From JAJDOD01 sp050299835 (GTDB taxonomy: Bacteria > Pseudomonadota > Alphaproteobacteria > Rhodobacterales > Rhodobacteraceae), in assembly GCA_050299835.1 (NCBI GenBank), contig JBNKWP010000015.1:18980-82979 (forward strand): a stretch of DNA of 64,000 bases. The letters are read 5' to 3'. Position 1 is the first letter of the stretch, and each line of letters starts with the position of its first letter. Positions 1 through 8,123 of this stretch are shown here, in pieces. The notes under the pieces were generated by a model. That model was given only the letters and a program-made list of their open reading frames with translations. It was not told the origin of the DNA and searched no databases. Both the position numbers and the translations under genes were made by a program.

Positions 1-59
1 AAACGGTCAGAGCCCTCCCTCAAAGTGGTACAAAACGCAACATCCCCACCGCCCGCCGC

Positions 60-290
60 CCTTAACACTCCCTGAACGGCACCCCCATCCCGGTCGAGGA
101 CTATGCCTACGACCAGGAGGGCAACCGCACCGCCTCCCACCTCTCCGCGTCTATTCCTCCAACGATCACAACCAGTTGCTGGAGGACGACAGCTACACCT
201 ACGCCTATGACCAGGAGGGCAACCGGGTGTCGCGGACGTCGAGACCTACAGCTACGATTCACAGAACCGGCTGGACGTGATCCTGCCCCT
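60..290 (+). pseudogene. RHS/YD-repeat gene remnant
   Basis: Three short stretches in three different reading frames together read as YD repeats: one with IPVEDYAYDQEGNRTASH, one with SYTYAYDQEGNRVSR and one with YSYDSQNRLDVILP. Frame changes fall near 152 and 238, so this is not a working gene. The same peptide pattern (PTEDYTYDLEENRVTSH) occurs in the RHS fragment at 39741-40416, so both are probably relics of one RHS family. The right end runs into the truncated GFA gene on the other strand. Bases 1-60 show nothing further that I can assign. Confidence 0.7.
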
Positions 291-438
291 GAATCCACCT
301 CAGATCATCCTTCCTGACGAAAACGAAAGTGCTCGCGCCGACCTTGCGGCATCTCGAACAATGGCACGTCCCCATCATCGACGGTTCGGCCAGGAGCTCG
401 AATTTGACCGCGCCACAGCAACAACTTCCGGTAAACAT
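259..438 (-). pseudogene. GFA-family protein, C-terminally truncated
   Basis: The 59 residues from the ATG at 438 carry the start of a GFA (glutathione-dependent formaldehyde-activating enzyme-like) fold. The zinc-binding cysteines are visible as SCCCGAVKFE followed by GTCHCSRCRKVGAS. Family members are usually about 120-140 residues; here the frame stops just where the RHS remnant begins, so the C-terminal half is missing. A GGAAG ribosome-binding-like stretch precedes the ATG. The fragment is unlikely to be functional. Bases 439-636 upstream hold no gene that I recognise. Confidence 0.65.
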
Positions 439-636
439 CAGCCAAATCTTCCTCTTTGAATACAGGTTCGCTTTGCGGAACAATAAGGGAACATTTAGGC
501 ACCGACAACTTCTCAAGTCGGCTCAGGGGGCACTTGCTGCATATACCGATTGGCCTTGATCCAGGATTTCCCGTTGTCGGCATTTCAGTTCCAAGCAGAT
601 CGTGACCGGTTCTTTCGGACAACCGGAAAGCTCTTC

Positions 637-1041
637 CTAGGTCGACGTCCATTTCTGGTGAATGAACCCAAGTGCCAGGCCGAACAGGACGAATTGCGTC
701 AAACTCGCGCTCGCCTCGACGAAGAACCACTCAAGCCTGGACGAGACGAGGTATTTTGAAGGTTCCGCCAGCGCGATGTAGCTGCCAAGGAAAACGCCCA
801 TCAGAAGCGCAAAGCCAAGGCCGCCCGGTACGCCGGGAAAGTGCGTGCGCAATCGAGAATACAGGAATGTCAGCACTGACCCTTGGAGCACGATGGCTGC
901 AAGCCCGCCCCACAGAACAGGCTCCTCGGCGATAATGGGTTGCCTTGCATAGTGGGCAGTGCTGATGACGAAGTGATTGGAGGCCTGAACGGCAAAGGTG
1001 ATCACGAAATAGATGGCAACAGACATAAGATGTGCAGACAT
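637..1041 (-). CDS. Small four-helix membrane protein, paralogue of the 2320-2781 gene
   Basis: The 134-residue product has four hydrophobic segments (about residues 6-25, 45-62, 75-92 and 110-130), so it is probably an inner-membrane protein. Family and function are not recognised. Residues 88-130 (YIALAEPSKYL followed by an aromatic-rich last helix ending in GFIHQ) align by eye with the C-terminal half of the 153-residue protein encoded at 2320-2781 (LLWVIHMLIEP), so the two are probably diverged paralogues. It lies downstream of the VOC gene on the same strand, about 70 bases away. An alternative ATG five codons in (1026) is possible. Confidence 0.7.
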   Translation of the reverse strand: MSAHLMSVAIYFVITFAVQASNHFVISTAHYARQPIIAEEPVLWGGLAAIVLQGSVLTFLYSRLRTHFPGVPGGLGFALLMGVFLGSYIALAEPSKYLVSSRLEWFFVEASASLTQFVLFGLALGFIHQKWTST

Positions 1042-1112
1042 GCGGCATTCTCCAGGCAGTCAAATGGGATGCGCGGTCGACAGCCAATAAGCGCCGGCCG
1101 CGCCAGGCCATC

Positions 1113-1490
1113 TCAGGCCTTGCTGTAGTCGATGAAGGCGAGCCTGGCACCGAACGGATCGGCGATGGTCGCAATGCGGCCGACGCCGGGGGCCGTCATC
1201 GGCTCGGCGACGACCGTGGCACCTTCGGCCGTGGCCTTCTCCATCCGGGCGTCGACATCGTCGACGGTGACGTAGGTGAGCCAGCCGCCATCGCCCGGCT
1301 GGAGCGCGAAGCCGCCGACGGGCTTATCGCCAACGAGGATGGCCGGATAGTTCGAGCCGTCCTTCATCGGCATCTCGCTGACGCTCCAGCCAAGCACGGT
1401 TTCGTAGAACTTCCGGGCCGCCGTCGGATCGCCGCTCGAATGCGCCAGCCAGCTTGGGGCGCCGTGGGTAGTGTTGGGATCGTATGCCAT
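1113..1490 (-). CDS. VOC (glyoxalase/bleomycin-resistance fold) protein
   Basis: The 125-residue protein has the paired beta-alpha-beta-beta-beta pattern of the vicinal oxygen chelate superfamily. It shows an N-terminal module with FYETVLGWSV and a C-terminal module with YVTVDDVDARMEKA and ADPFGARLAFID. Full length for single-domain members. Such proteins are metal-dependent lyases, dioxygenases or ligand-binding proteins; the substrate cannot be told from sequence. It starts at the ATG at 1490 and precedes the small membrane-protein gene on the same strand. It lies among TfoX, DGPF and sigma-factor genes, a mix common in proteobacterial clusters of small uncharacterised enzymes. Confidence 0.88.
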   Translation of the reverse strand: MAYDPNTTHGAPSWLAHSSGDPTAARKFYETVLGWSVSEMPMKDGSNYPAILVGDKPVGGFALQPGDGGWLTYVTVDDVDARMEKATAEGATVVAEPMTAPGVGRIATIADPFGARLAFIDYSKA

Positions 1491-1687
1491 GTCAGATCAT
1501 CCTGTTCCTGTGAGGCGTTTGTCATGCGCCGCCAGATGCAACGCACAGAACAGGGGACGTTCGAGAATGAACGAAACGGACAGGCCGGCCGAGATTTTCG
1601 CGCGCTTGAAACGCCTTTGGTGGAACTATTCCGGGCTGAACTGGCACGACGCAGATCTCCAGTCACCGGACAAGGCGGCGTGGGACG

Positions 1688-1840
1688 CGTCGCGGGATCA
1701 TCGCCATGCTGGCTGCTCAAGAAGCGCTCTCAGCCAATGAGATACGCGCCCCGTTTGAGGTGGCCCAGCCCACCATTTCCAACCATCTGAAGGTGCTGGA
1801 GCAGCCCGGACATGCGCGGTTTTGGCCCGGCAAAACGTTG
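1688..1840 (+). pseudogene. ArsR-type HTH regulator remnant
   Basis: The frame reads RRGIIAMLAAQEALSANEI followed by VAQPTISNHLKVLEQPGHA, which is the winged-helix DNA-binding region of ArsR-family repressors (usual form DPTRRxIL...PAVSKHLKVLxxAG). The gene lacks an N-terminal start in this frame and the C-terminal wing is lost after about 1830. ArsR regulators of this subtype often sit next to VOC or SRPBCC genes, which agrees with the VOC gene just upstream on the opposite strand. Bases 1841-2003 hold nothing I can assign. Confidence 0.6.
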
Positions 1841-2003
1841 ACGACACAAGACCAACTTGTCGCCGGAACCAGTCAACAAAGGCGTTTCTGATTTCCAACG
1901 CCGTTTCCTCATGGCACTCAGGAACTTCGACGCAGTTGATCGCGCGGAATTCGGTTAAGGGGCCTCTCTGGTGTGCATATCGTCGCGCGCATAAGGCGAA
2001 GGT

Positions 2004-2330
2004 TCATTTCGGCGGCAGGGCGGCAACGAAACGCGACGCGAAGCCGATCCATGTCTCAAGTCCGGCCTCGATTGCGTCATCTGCATCCACCCAGATGATG
2101 CCGCGCATCGGCTTGCCGGTAATATCCATCGGGCTTGCGCCCGGCCGGCTCAAAGCTTCCGCTTCAAGCTCCTTACCGACGCGGAACATGAAGCGGCCCA
2201 CCTCGACGCCGCACAGCATGTTGCCGTTCAGCATCCAGCAATAGCCGCCGAACATCTTCCTCTCTGCGATGCCGGGACGGGAGGCAAGGGCATCGCGCAT
2301 CAGTTCGGCCAGATGAGGATCATGGGGCAT
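2004..2330 (-). CDS. TfoX N-terminal domain protein
   Basis: The 108-residue product beginning MPHDPHLAELM matches the TfoX/Sxy N-terminal domain pattern: RPGIAERKMFGGYCWMLNGNMLC, then GRFMFRVGKE, then a C-terminal MRGIIWVDADD region. In gammaproteobacteria the full-length protein is a competence regulator; stand-alone N-terminal-domain proteins are widespread and uncharacterised. The ATG at 2330 gives the normal family start; a longer version from 2357 is open but adds a basic non-family extension. The start overlaps the 3' end of the upstream membrane-protein gene by 11 bases, which suggests an operon. Confidence 0.85.
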   Translation of the reverse strand: MPHDPHLAELMRDALASRPGIAERKMFGGYCWMLNGNMLCGVEVGRFMFRVGKELEAEALSRPGASPMDITGKPMRGIIWVDADDAIEAGLETWIGFASRFVAALPPK

Positions 2331-2781
2331 GAGTCTGCGCCCTGAGCTCCGGCTCAATCAGCATATGGATCACCCAAAGTAGCCCACCAAAGACAAGGAA
2401 CTGAATGGCGAGATAGGCTGTCTCAAGAACGATGAACCCGGTCCGGGATGTGAGAGGCAGTTTCGCCGCATCGCCCAGAACATGGCTGGACCACAGATAG
2501 ATGAAAGCCGCACCGACAAAGGCCACGAGGCGAAGGTTGAAACGCGCCGTTTTCTTTACCGCCTGAAATCCGAGCGAGAGCAACACTGCCTGAGTGGCTA
2601 CTGCGGCAAAACCCAGTGCTATTGCCGTACCGTCGGGTGTTATCCAGCCCAATGCGTCATAGGATGGCTTGAAAAGCCAGACATGCCAAAGAAGGGCAAA
2701 GGCAAAGGTGCAAACCAGATATGCAAGCGCGTCGAGTGCCAGCAACAGCGGTGTACGTTTCTTCACGATGGCTTCCCTCAT
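2320..2781 (-). CDS. Four-helix membrane protein, paralogue of the 637-1041 gene
   Basis: The 153-residue protein has hydrophobic segments at about residues 10-30, 50-70, 85-102 and 122-143, with a short basic N terminus (MREAIVKKR), consistent with an inner-membrane protein. The last two helices resemble those of the 134-residue protein at 637-1041. No family name is offered. It is the first gene of an overlapping pair with the TfoX-like gene, 36 bases downstream of the sigma-factor gene, so 4475-2004 may be one transcription unit. Confidence 0.75.
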   Translation of the reverse strand: MREAIVKKRTPLLLALDALAYLVCTFAFALLWHVWLFKPSYDALGWITPDGTAIALGFAAVATQAVLLSLGFQAVKKTARFNLRLVAFVGAAFIYLWSSHVLGDAAKLPLTSRTGFIVLETAYLAIQFLVFGGLLWVIHMLIEPELRAQTHAP

Positions 2782-2817
2782 CGACTTGTTTCCCTTGTTT
2801 TCGCAGGCGGCCTGCGA

Positions 2818-4104
2818 CTAGGACGTGTCAGGTGCGCCCAAACGGACAGTGCCGCAGATTTTTTGCAAACCCGCGATCTTCTTGGACAGATATTCCGCTT
2901 CCTGCGAGGTCGGCCCACATTCGAGCGTTTGCTTCAGGGCCCCGATCGCACCTTCGATATCACCGCTCTCCTCCAGAAGCGCGGCCCGCACCGAATGATA
3001 GGAGCGGTGGCGCGCTAATTCCCCGGCCAGCGGTTCGAGCATTGTGAGTGCCGCCTCCGGCCCCTTGAGCTTGGCGATTGCCACGGCACGATTGAGGCGC
3101 ACGACCGGGCCGGGCGCCATGATCTCCAAAGCAACGTATAGCCGCTCGATCTCCGCCCAGTCGGTGTCCTCGGAGCGCTCTGCCGCACAATGGACGGCGG
3201 CAATCGCCGCCTGCACCTGCAGCGGCCCAGCCCGGCCGTGGAGCAACGCCTTTTCGATCAGCAACCGGCCTTCGGCGATTTCGTCGCGGTCCCATAGTGA
3301 GCGGTCCTGATCCTCCAGTGCGACCAATCGGCCTTCGCTGTCGATCCTTGCCCTTGCGCGTGAATGCTGGAGGAGGCACAGCGCCAACAGGCCCATGAGT
3401 TCGACCTGCCCCGGGAACAGGTCGAGCAGAAGCCTCGCCAACCGGATCGCCTCGTTGCAAAGCGCATGACGGATGTGGTCGCCGCCACTCGCGGCCGCGT
3501 AGCCCTCGTTGAAGAGCAGGTAAATCATCGTCTGGACGGCGCTCAGGCGCTCGGCCCGGTCGGCAAGGCCGGGTGTGTCGAGTCCTGCCGCTATCTCCGC
3601 CGCCCGGGCCTTGGCGCGCGACAGCCGGCGCTGCAGCGTGTCGGGCGTCACCACGAACGCCCGCGCGATCTCTTCGACCGAAAGGCCGGCTACAACCTTG
3701 AGGGCCAGCGCCAGCTGTTCATGTACCTTTAGCTCCGGCTGGCAGCACATGAACATCAGGCGCAACACATCGTCCTTCAATTCCCGCCGGTCGATCGCCT
3801 CGGCAATTTCCCCCTGGATGTCGCCATCCGGTATTCGCTTATCCAGCACCGCAGTGACATCGAGCGGCGACATACGGCGGTTCTTGCGGACGCGGTCCAG
3901 GCCGGCATTGCGGGCAACCTTGATCAGCCACGCAGTCGGGTCGCGCGGCACACCGTCCCGACGCCAACGCTCGGCTGCGCGCAGGCAGGCCTCCTGAAAA
4001 AGATCCTCGGCCACATCAAGATCGCGAAACGAGCGCGTCAGCGCGGCCAGCGCCCTTGGTCGGCTTTCCATGACGATGGCATCAGTGAGACCGGCCTTGT
4101 CCAT
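2818..4104 (-). CDS. ECF42-type RNA polymerase sigma factor with C-terminal extension
   Basis: The 428-residue protein has a sigma-70 region 2 (LARSF-DLDVAEDLFQEACLRAAERW, then PTAWLIKVARNAGLDRVRKNRR) and a region 4 helix-turn-helix (VAGLSVEEIARAFVVTPDTLQRRLSRAKA). About 240 further residues rich in TPR-like helices follow (EAIRLARLLLDLFP, LNRAVAIAKLKGPEAAL). This length and tail are those of the ECF42/SigJ-like group, where the C-terminal domain replaces a separate anti-sigma factor as the control element. The preceding gene, five bases upstream, encodes a DGPF protein, the usual genomic partner of ECF42 factors. It probably directs transcription of that partner and possibly of the genes downstream. 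Confidence 0.92.
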   Translation of the reverse strand: MDKAGLTDAIVMESRPRALAALTRSFRDLDVAEDLFQEACLRAAERWRRDGVPRDPTAWLIKVARNAGLDRVRKNRRMSPLDVTAVLDKRIPDGDIQGEIAEAIDRRELKDDVLRLMFMCCQPELKVHEQLALALKVVAGLSVEEIARAFVVTPDTLQRRLSRAKARAAEIAAGLDTPGLADRAERLSAVQTMIYLLFNEGYAAASGGDHIRHALCNEAIRLARLLLDLFPGQVELMGLLALCLLQHSRARARIDSEGRLVALEDQDRSLWDRDEIAEGRLLIEKALLHGRAGPLQVQAAIAAVHCAAERSEDTDWAEIERLYVALEIMAPGPVVRLNRAVAIAKLKGPEAALTMLEPLAGELARHRSYHSVRAALLEESGDIEGAIGALKQTLECGPTSQEAEYLSKKIAGLQKICGTVRLGAPDTS

Positions 4105-4109
4105 CGCCT

Positions 4110-4475
4110 TTATCCGTTGTTCTCAAGCCCGCCGGCCCAGTTGACAGGGCGCACCTCCATATGGGCCACGCCCTGTGGCAGTGCCTTGGCCGCATCGAGC
4201 GCCTCTTCGATGGTCGCGCATTCGATAAGGTAGAATCCCAGGATCTGTTCCTTGGACTCGGCAAAGGGGCCGTCGAGCACGCGCACGCCGGTACCCCTGT
4301 CCTGAACATTCATTGCCGTCGATGGCGGCATCAGTTGCACTGCGCCCCGGTACTGGCCCCGCGCCTCAAGCTTTGCCTGCAGGTCGCGATGCATCTGTAG
4401 AAGCGCTTCCCGCTCTTCCGGAGGCAACCGCTCGGCCAAACCCTCCGCGCCGTAAATCAAGATCGTAAAAAGCAT
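4110..4475 (-). CDS. YCII/DGPF-domain protein, ECF42 partner
   Basis: The 121-residue protein starts MLFTILIYG and carries the hallmark VLDGPFAESKEQILGFYLIEC, followed by a GVAHMEVRPV strand. This is the DGPF branch of the YCII-related ferredoxin-like fold. Its function is unknown, but it is conserved beside ECF42 sigma genes and is a typical target of them. The ATG at 4475 fits the family start; an open extension to 4499 is unlikely. The stop is five bases from the sigma-factor start, so the two are almost certainly co-transcribed. Confidence 0.9.
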   Translation of the reverse strand: MLFTILIYGAEGLAERLPPEEREALLQMHRDLQAKLEARGQYRGAVQLMPPSTAMNVQDRGTGVRVLDGPFAESKEQILGFYLIECATIEEALDAAKALPQGVAHMEVRPVNWAGGLENNG

Positions 4476-4555
4476 CGCCTCAACTCCAAATGCTCTCATA
4501 TACCAAGACGTTCGGGATCAAGCAAAACGGACACAAGGGTAGTCAAGGCGCGCAG

Positions 4556-4700
4556 AAATTTTCGGCGCCAGCCCTTGAACAGGGATTGGATATTCTGGAG
4601 TTTCTATCCCTCACGGACTTCACCGCGACACTGTCCGAGATTGCACTGGGCATCGAAAGATCCATAGCCGAAATCTTCCGGTCAAAACTCCGTTGGCGAC
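4556..4700 (+). pseudogene. IclR-type regulator remnant
   Basis: One frame reads SAPALEQGLDILEFLSL, then FTATLSEIALGIERSIAEIFR, which is the N-terminal helix-turn-helix of IclR-family regulators. The rest of the protein is missing: the frame diverges after 4700, and 4700-4960 holds only a low-quality frame with no recognisable ligand-binding domain. The remnant may once have regulated the SDR gene that follows, as IclR genes often lie beside catabolic dehydrogenases. Bases 4700-4960 hold nothing else I can assign. Confidence 0.55.
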
Positions 4701-4973
4701 AAATCGCACAGAATGTGACGTGCTGCCGTTAGAGTCCGCGGTGATAGGCAAGCTCTGTTCAGGGCTTGGCGCCTTCGCAGGTGCGGTGAAACTGCGCTAT
4801 GGGCTCAAAGTGACCGATGCCGCAGCGTACGAACAGCTGCTTTCCGGCCAGAGTTTACGCGATCCGAATCTTGCTACTTCAGAACAAGGCATTCCATCTG
4901 CGCAAGAAACGGGTCGATCCAGTGCCGATCACACTTTTAGTCAGCGGTCATGCAAATTGAGAAAGGCATGACC

Positions 4974-5726
4974 ATGGAACTAAAAGGCAAGAACATCATA
5001 ATCACTGGTGCAAGCAGCGGTATCGGTGCCGCGGCAGCATTGCTGTTCGCCGCAAGGGGCGCGAATGTCGTGCTGGGCGCACGGCGGGAGGCCGAGCTCA
5101 AAACGATCGTTGGCCAGATCACACAGAGCAACGGAAACGCGATTTGCCTTGCAGGCGATGTCCGGCAGGAAGCATTTGCGAAGGATCTTGTCGATCTTGC
5201 GGAGGACGAGTTTGGCGGTCTCGATGGGGCATTCAACAATGCCGGAACGACAGGAGATATGAGACCGATCCCTGATATGGACGGCAGCAATTGGCATGAC
5301 GTGATGGCCGTCAATCTGAATAGCGCCTTTTACGCGGCGAAGTATCAGATTCCAGCAATGCGCAGACGCGGTGGCGGGGCCATTGTATTCACATCTTCCT
5401 TCGTTGGACACACCATCGGCTTGCCCGGAATGGGCGCGTACGCGGCGGCCAAGGCGGGCCTGATCGGACTGACGCAAGTGCTCGCGGTCGAACATGGGTC
5501 AGAAGAAATCCGAGTGAATGCCCTGCTTCCGGGCGGAACGATGACACCCATGGCCGGAGATGATGCGAATTTCCATGAGGTCGTGCGCGGGTTCCATGCG
5601 CTGAAACGTATGGCCGAACCGATTGAAATTGCACAAGCCGCCCTCTTTTTGCTTTCAGATCAGGCGTCCTTCGTGACGGGCAGTGCAATGATTGCAGATG
5701 GTGGAAATTCCATAAACAAAACGTAG
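4974..5726 (+). CDS. Short-chain dehydrogenase/reductase (SDR), classical type
   Basis: The 250-residue protein is a full-length classical SDR. It has the dinucleotide-binding TGASSGIGAAAA near the N terminus, AFNNAG as the structural motif, a serine in the FTSSFVG strand and the catalytic YAAAK in GAYAAAKAGLIG. It ends with the usual GSAMIADGG. The cofactor is NAD(P)H; the substrate is unknown. I chose the ATG at 4974 because GAGAAAGG lies at good distance upstream; ATGs at 4950 and 4968 are in frame but worse placed. It is a single gene, convergent with tctA. Confidence 0.9.
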   Translation: MELKGKNIIITGASSGIGAAAALLFAARGANVVLGARREAELKTIVGQITQSNGNAICLAGDVRQEAFAKDLVDLAEDEFGGLDGAFNNAGTTGDMRPIPDMDGSNWHDVMAVNLNSAFYAAKYQIPAMRRRGGGAIVFTSSFVGHTIGLPGMGAYAAAKAGLIGLTQVLAVEHGSEEIRVNALLPGGTMTPMAGDDANFHEVVRGFHALKRMAEPIEIAQAALFLLSDQASFVTGSAMIADGGNSINKT

Positions 5727-5844
5727 GTTACAGCGGAGCGGAGACGGGCGGCGACGTTGTTCTCGCCACACTCAACGAAACCGCCTGAAACCCCGTCTTA
5801 CTTGTTCACCAAGCGACCGCCCTCCCCCTGTCGCTGGGTTCTAT

Positions 5845-7356
5845 TCAATCTCCTTCGGACACGCCTTCGGCCCGGGCTGCCGCGCGCCGCGCGCGGTAGC
5901 TGGGCAGGACCACAAGAAGACCCGCGATCACCAGGAGAGCCAGGGTCATCGGGCGATCGATGATGAAGCCCATGCCATCGTAAAGCTGCATGGAGCGGGC
6001 AAAGTTATCCTCCATCATCCGACCGAGGATGAACCCGATCAGCAGCGGCGCCAGCGGATAGTCGGCGAATTTCAGCGCGGTGGCGCAGATGCCGAAGCCC
6101 ACGAGGATCAAGAGTTCCGTCGCGTTGTTCTGACCGATATAGGCCCCCATAAGGGTAAAGAACAAGATAAACGGAATCAGGTAGTTCCGCGGAATGCTGA
6201 GCACTTTTGCGATATAGGGGATCAGCGGCAGGTTCAGGACCAGCAGCACCAGGTTACCGATGAACATCGACATGATCACCGCCCAAAATACCTGCGGCTC
6301 GTCGAGCATTAGCCGCGGACCGGGTGTGACGTTAAGCGCGATGAGCGCGCCCAGAAGGATCGCCGTGGTGCCGGAGCCCGGAATGCCCAGGGTCAGGAGC
6401 GGCACGAAGGATCCGGTGCAGGCCGCGTTGTTGGCGGTTTCCGGCGCGGCAAGGCCCTTGATCGAGCCCTTGCCGAACTCGGCCTGCTCTTCCTTGGTGG
6501 CAAGGTTACGCTCGACCGCATAGCCCAGAAAGCTCGCGATGGTGGCCCCGGCACCGGGCAGCACGCCGATGAAGAAGCCCTGCAGTGACTGCCGCCCGAT
6601 CACCGGCGCGATGGCGCGGCCCTCTTGCCGGGTGATCCGCAGGTTTTCGATCTTGCCGCCGTCGCCGCTCATCTCTCTCTTCTTGAGCACCAGGAACAGC
6701 GCCTCGGGCAGAGCGAACATCGCCATGGCCAGCGTGATGAAGCCGAAGCCCGATTGCAGGTCCATGATGCCCATCGTGAAACGCGGCATGTTGAAGAGCG
6801 CGCCCTCACCCACCGTCGCCATGATGAGGCCCACCAGCGTCATCAAAAGCGCCTTGGCCACCTGTCCGGTGCCGGCGAACGCCGCGATGGCCGAAAGGCC
6901 CACGACCATCAGCGCGAAATACTCCGCTGAATGGAACAGAAGCGCCACGGAGGACAGAGCGGGCGCGAAGATCATCAGGAGGATTGCACCGATCGTGCCG
7001 CCGGCGAAACTGGCAATGGCGGCGATGGTCAGCGCCTTGCCTGCCTGCCCATTGCGGGCCATGGGATAGCCGTCAAAGGAACTGGCCACGGTGCCCGCCA
7101 CCCCCGGTGCATTGAGCAGGATCGACGAAGTCGAGCCGCCAAAGATTGCGCCGTAGTAAACGCCCGCCAGCAGGATCAGCGCAGCTGACGGATCACCCAT
7201 CGTAATCGCGACCGGTATCATGATGGCGATGATCGACATTGGCCCGAGACCGGGCAGCATGCCGATGAATGTACCGATCAGACAACCGGCAATGACCATG
7301 AGCAGGTTCTGGATCGACAGCGCCGTCTGCAGGCCAATGAGAAGTCCTTCAAGCAT
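5845..7356 (-). CDS. tctA: Tripartite tricarboxylate transporter large permease TctA
   Basis: The 503-residue protein has about 12 membrane segments and the TctA family signatures. GTFIGMLPGLGPMSIIAIMIP lies near residues 28-48, and GFFIGVLPGAGATIASFLGY near 255-275 is the internal repeat of the same motif. It is the large membrane subunit of a sodium-dependent tripartite tricarboxylate transporter that works with TctB and a periplasmic TctC. It lies 12 bases downstream of tctB in the order tctC-tctB-tctA. The substrate (citrate, another tricarboxylate, or other carboxylates) cannot be fixed from sequence. Confidence 0.95.
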   Translation of the reverse strand: MLEGLLIGLQTALSIQNLLMVIAGCLIGTFIGMLPGLGPMSIIAIMIPVAITMGDPSAALILLAGVYYGAIFGGSTSSILLNAPGVAGTVASSFDGYPMARNGQAGKALTIAAIASFAGGTIGAILLMIFAPALSSVALLFHSAEYFALMVVGLSAIAAFAGTGQVAKALLMTLVGLIMATVGEGALFNMPRFTMGIMDLQSGFGFITLAMAMFALPEALFLVLKKREMSGDGGKIENLRITRQEGRAIAPVIGRQSLQGFFIGVLPGAGATIASFLGYAVERNLATKEEQAEFGKGSIKGLAAPETANNAACTGSFVPLLTLGIPGSGTTAILLGALIALNVTPGPRLMLDEPQVFWAVIMSMFIGNLVLLVLNLPLIPYIAKVLSIPRNYLIPFILFFTLMGAYIGQNNATELLILVGFGICATALKFADYPLAPLLIGFILGRMMEDNFARSMQLYDGMGFIIDRPMTLALLVIAGLLVVLPSYRARRAAARAEGVSEGD

Positions 7357-7368
7357 GTGTCAGCCTCC

Positions 7369-7851
7369 TCAGAAAAAAATCGGCAGCGGGCGCAGGAAGA
7401 TGCCCAGCACCTGTTCGACAAGATACCAGACCACGCCGGTGGCGAAGATCGCGACGGGGATCAGGATGTGGAGTTTGCGCTCGCCCAGGACGATACCGCC
7501 AAGGGACAGGAACCCGACCGTCGAAAGCAGGAACCCGGCAGGGCGCAAGAGCATTGCATAGGCCACCATCAGACCCAGCAAGGCCAGCGCCTGGTAGATG
7601 TGATAATCCCCGAGCCGACGATAATCGATCTCGGGTTCGCTGTCGTCTTCGGAACGCGCTTCGAAGCCCAGCAGGATCACCAGCGAGGTGAGAATTGCCA
7701 AAATCGAAAGAACTTTCGGAAAAGTCGAGGGCCAGATGGGGTTGCGCTGCATGAAGGGCGGCAGGAGCTGGTCCATGGTGAAAAAGGCGGCATAGGCATA
7801 GGCCGATGCGATGCAAAGAATGATGAAGGCGATCCAGCGATCAAGAGCCAT
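7369..7851 (-). CDS. tctB: Tripartite tricarboxylate transporter small permease TctB
   Basis: The 160-residue protein has four hydrophobic segments, with a cytoplasmic-looking EARSEDDSEPEIDYRR loop between the second and third. It fits the TctB family in length and position. It is the small membrane subunit that pairs with TctA. The gene starts at the ATG at 7851, 272 bases downstream of tctC; that gap contains a stem-loop that may reduce read-through from the binding-protein gene. Confidence 0.92.
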   Translation of the reverse strand: MALDRWIAFIILCIASAYAYAAFFTMDQLLPPFMQRNPIWPSTFPKVLSILAILTSLVILLGFEARSEDDSEPEIDYRRLGDYHIYQALALLGLMVAYAMLLRPAGFLLSTVGFLSLGGIVLGERKLHILIPVAIFATGVVWYLVEQVLGIFLRPLPIFF

Positions 7852-8039
7852 TTCAGGTTTCCTTCAGGTTGTCTTTTGCCGCTGCCGGAGGTTCAGGTTC
7901 CTGGTTCGCCGTTCTCTGCGGCTGCCTGAGGTGCTCCCGGCAATGGGAAAGACGGGTTACAGGGTCGAGCTATCGTGTGATCATGTTATAGGCCAGTTGG
8001 CCGATTATCGCACGATCAGAAGGTCTGAACCGACCACAA

Positions 8040-8060
8040 GGGAGAACTGGCGGTTCTCCC
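8040..8060. terminator. Stem-loop between tctC and tctB
   Basis: GGGAGAAC and GTTCTCCC form a perfect 8-base-pair stem around a five-base loop. On the plus strand it is followed by a T-rich CTCTTTT; on the tctC reading strand there is no T tract. A hairpin between a binding-protein gene and its permease genes commonly stabilises the upstream message or attenuates the downstream one, so I read it that way. The remaining 7852-8123 holds no gene. Confidence 0.5.
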
Positions 8061-8123
8061 TCGCTCTTTTCTGGACGTATCTCAGGGCATGCGAGAGGGA
8101 GGCACCCGCACGCCTCAGTGAGA

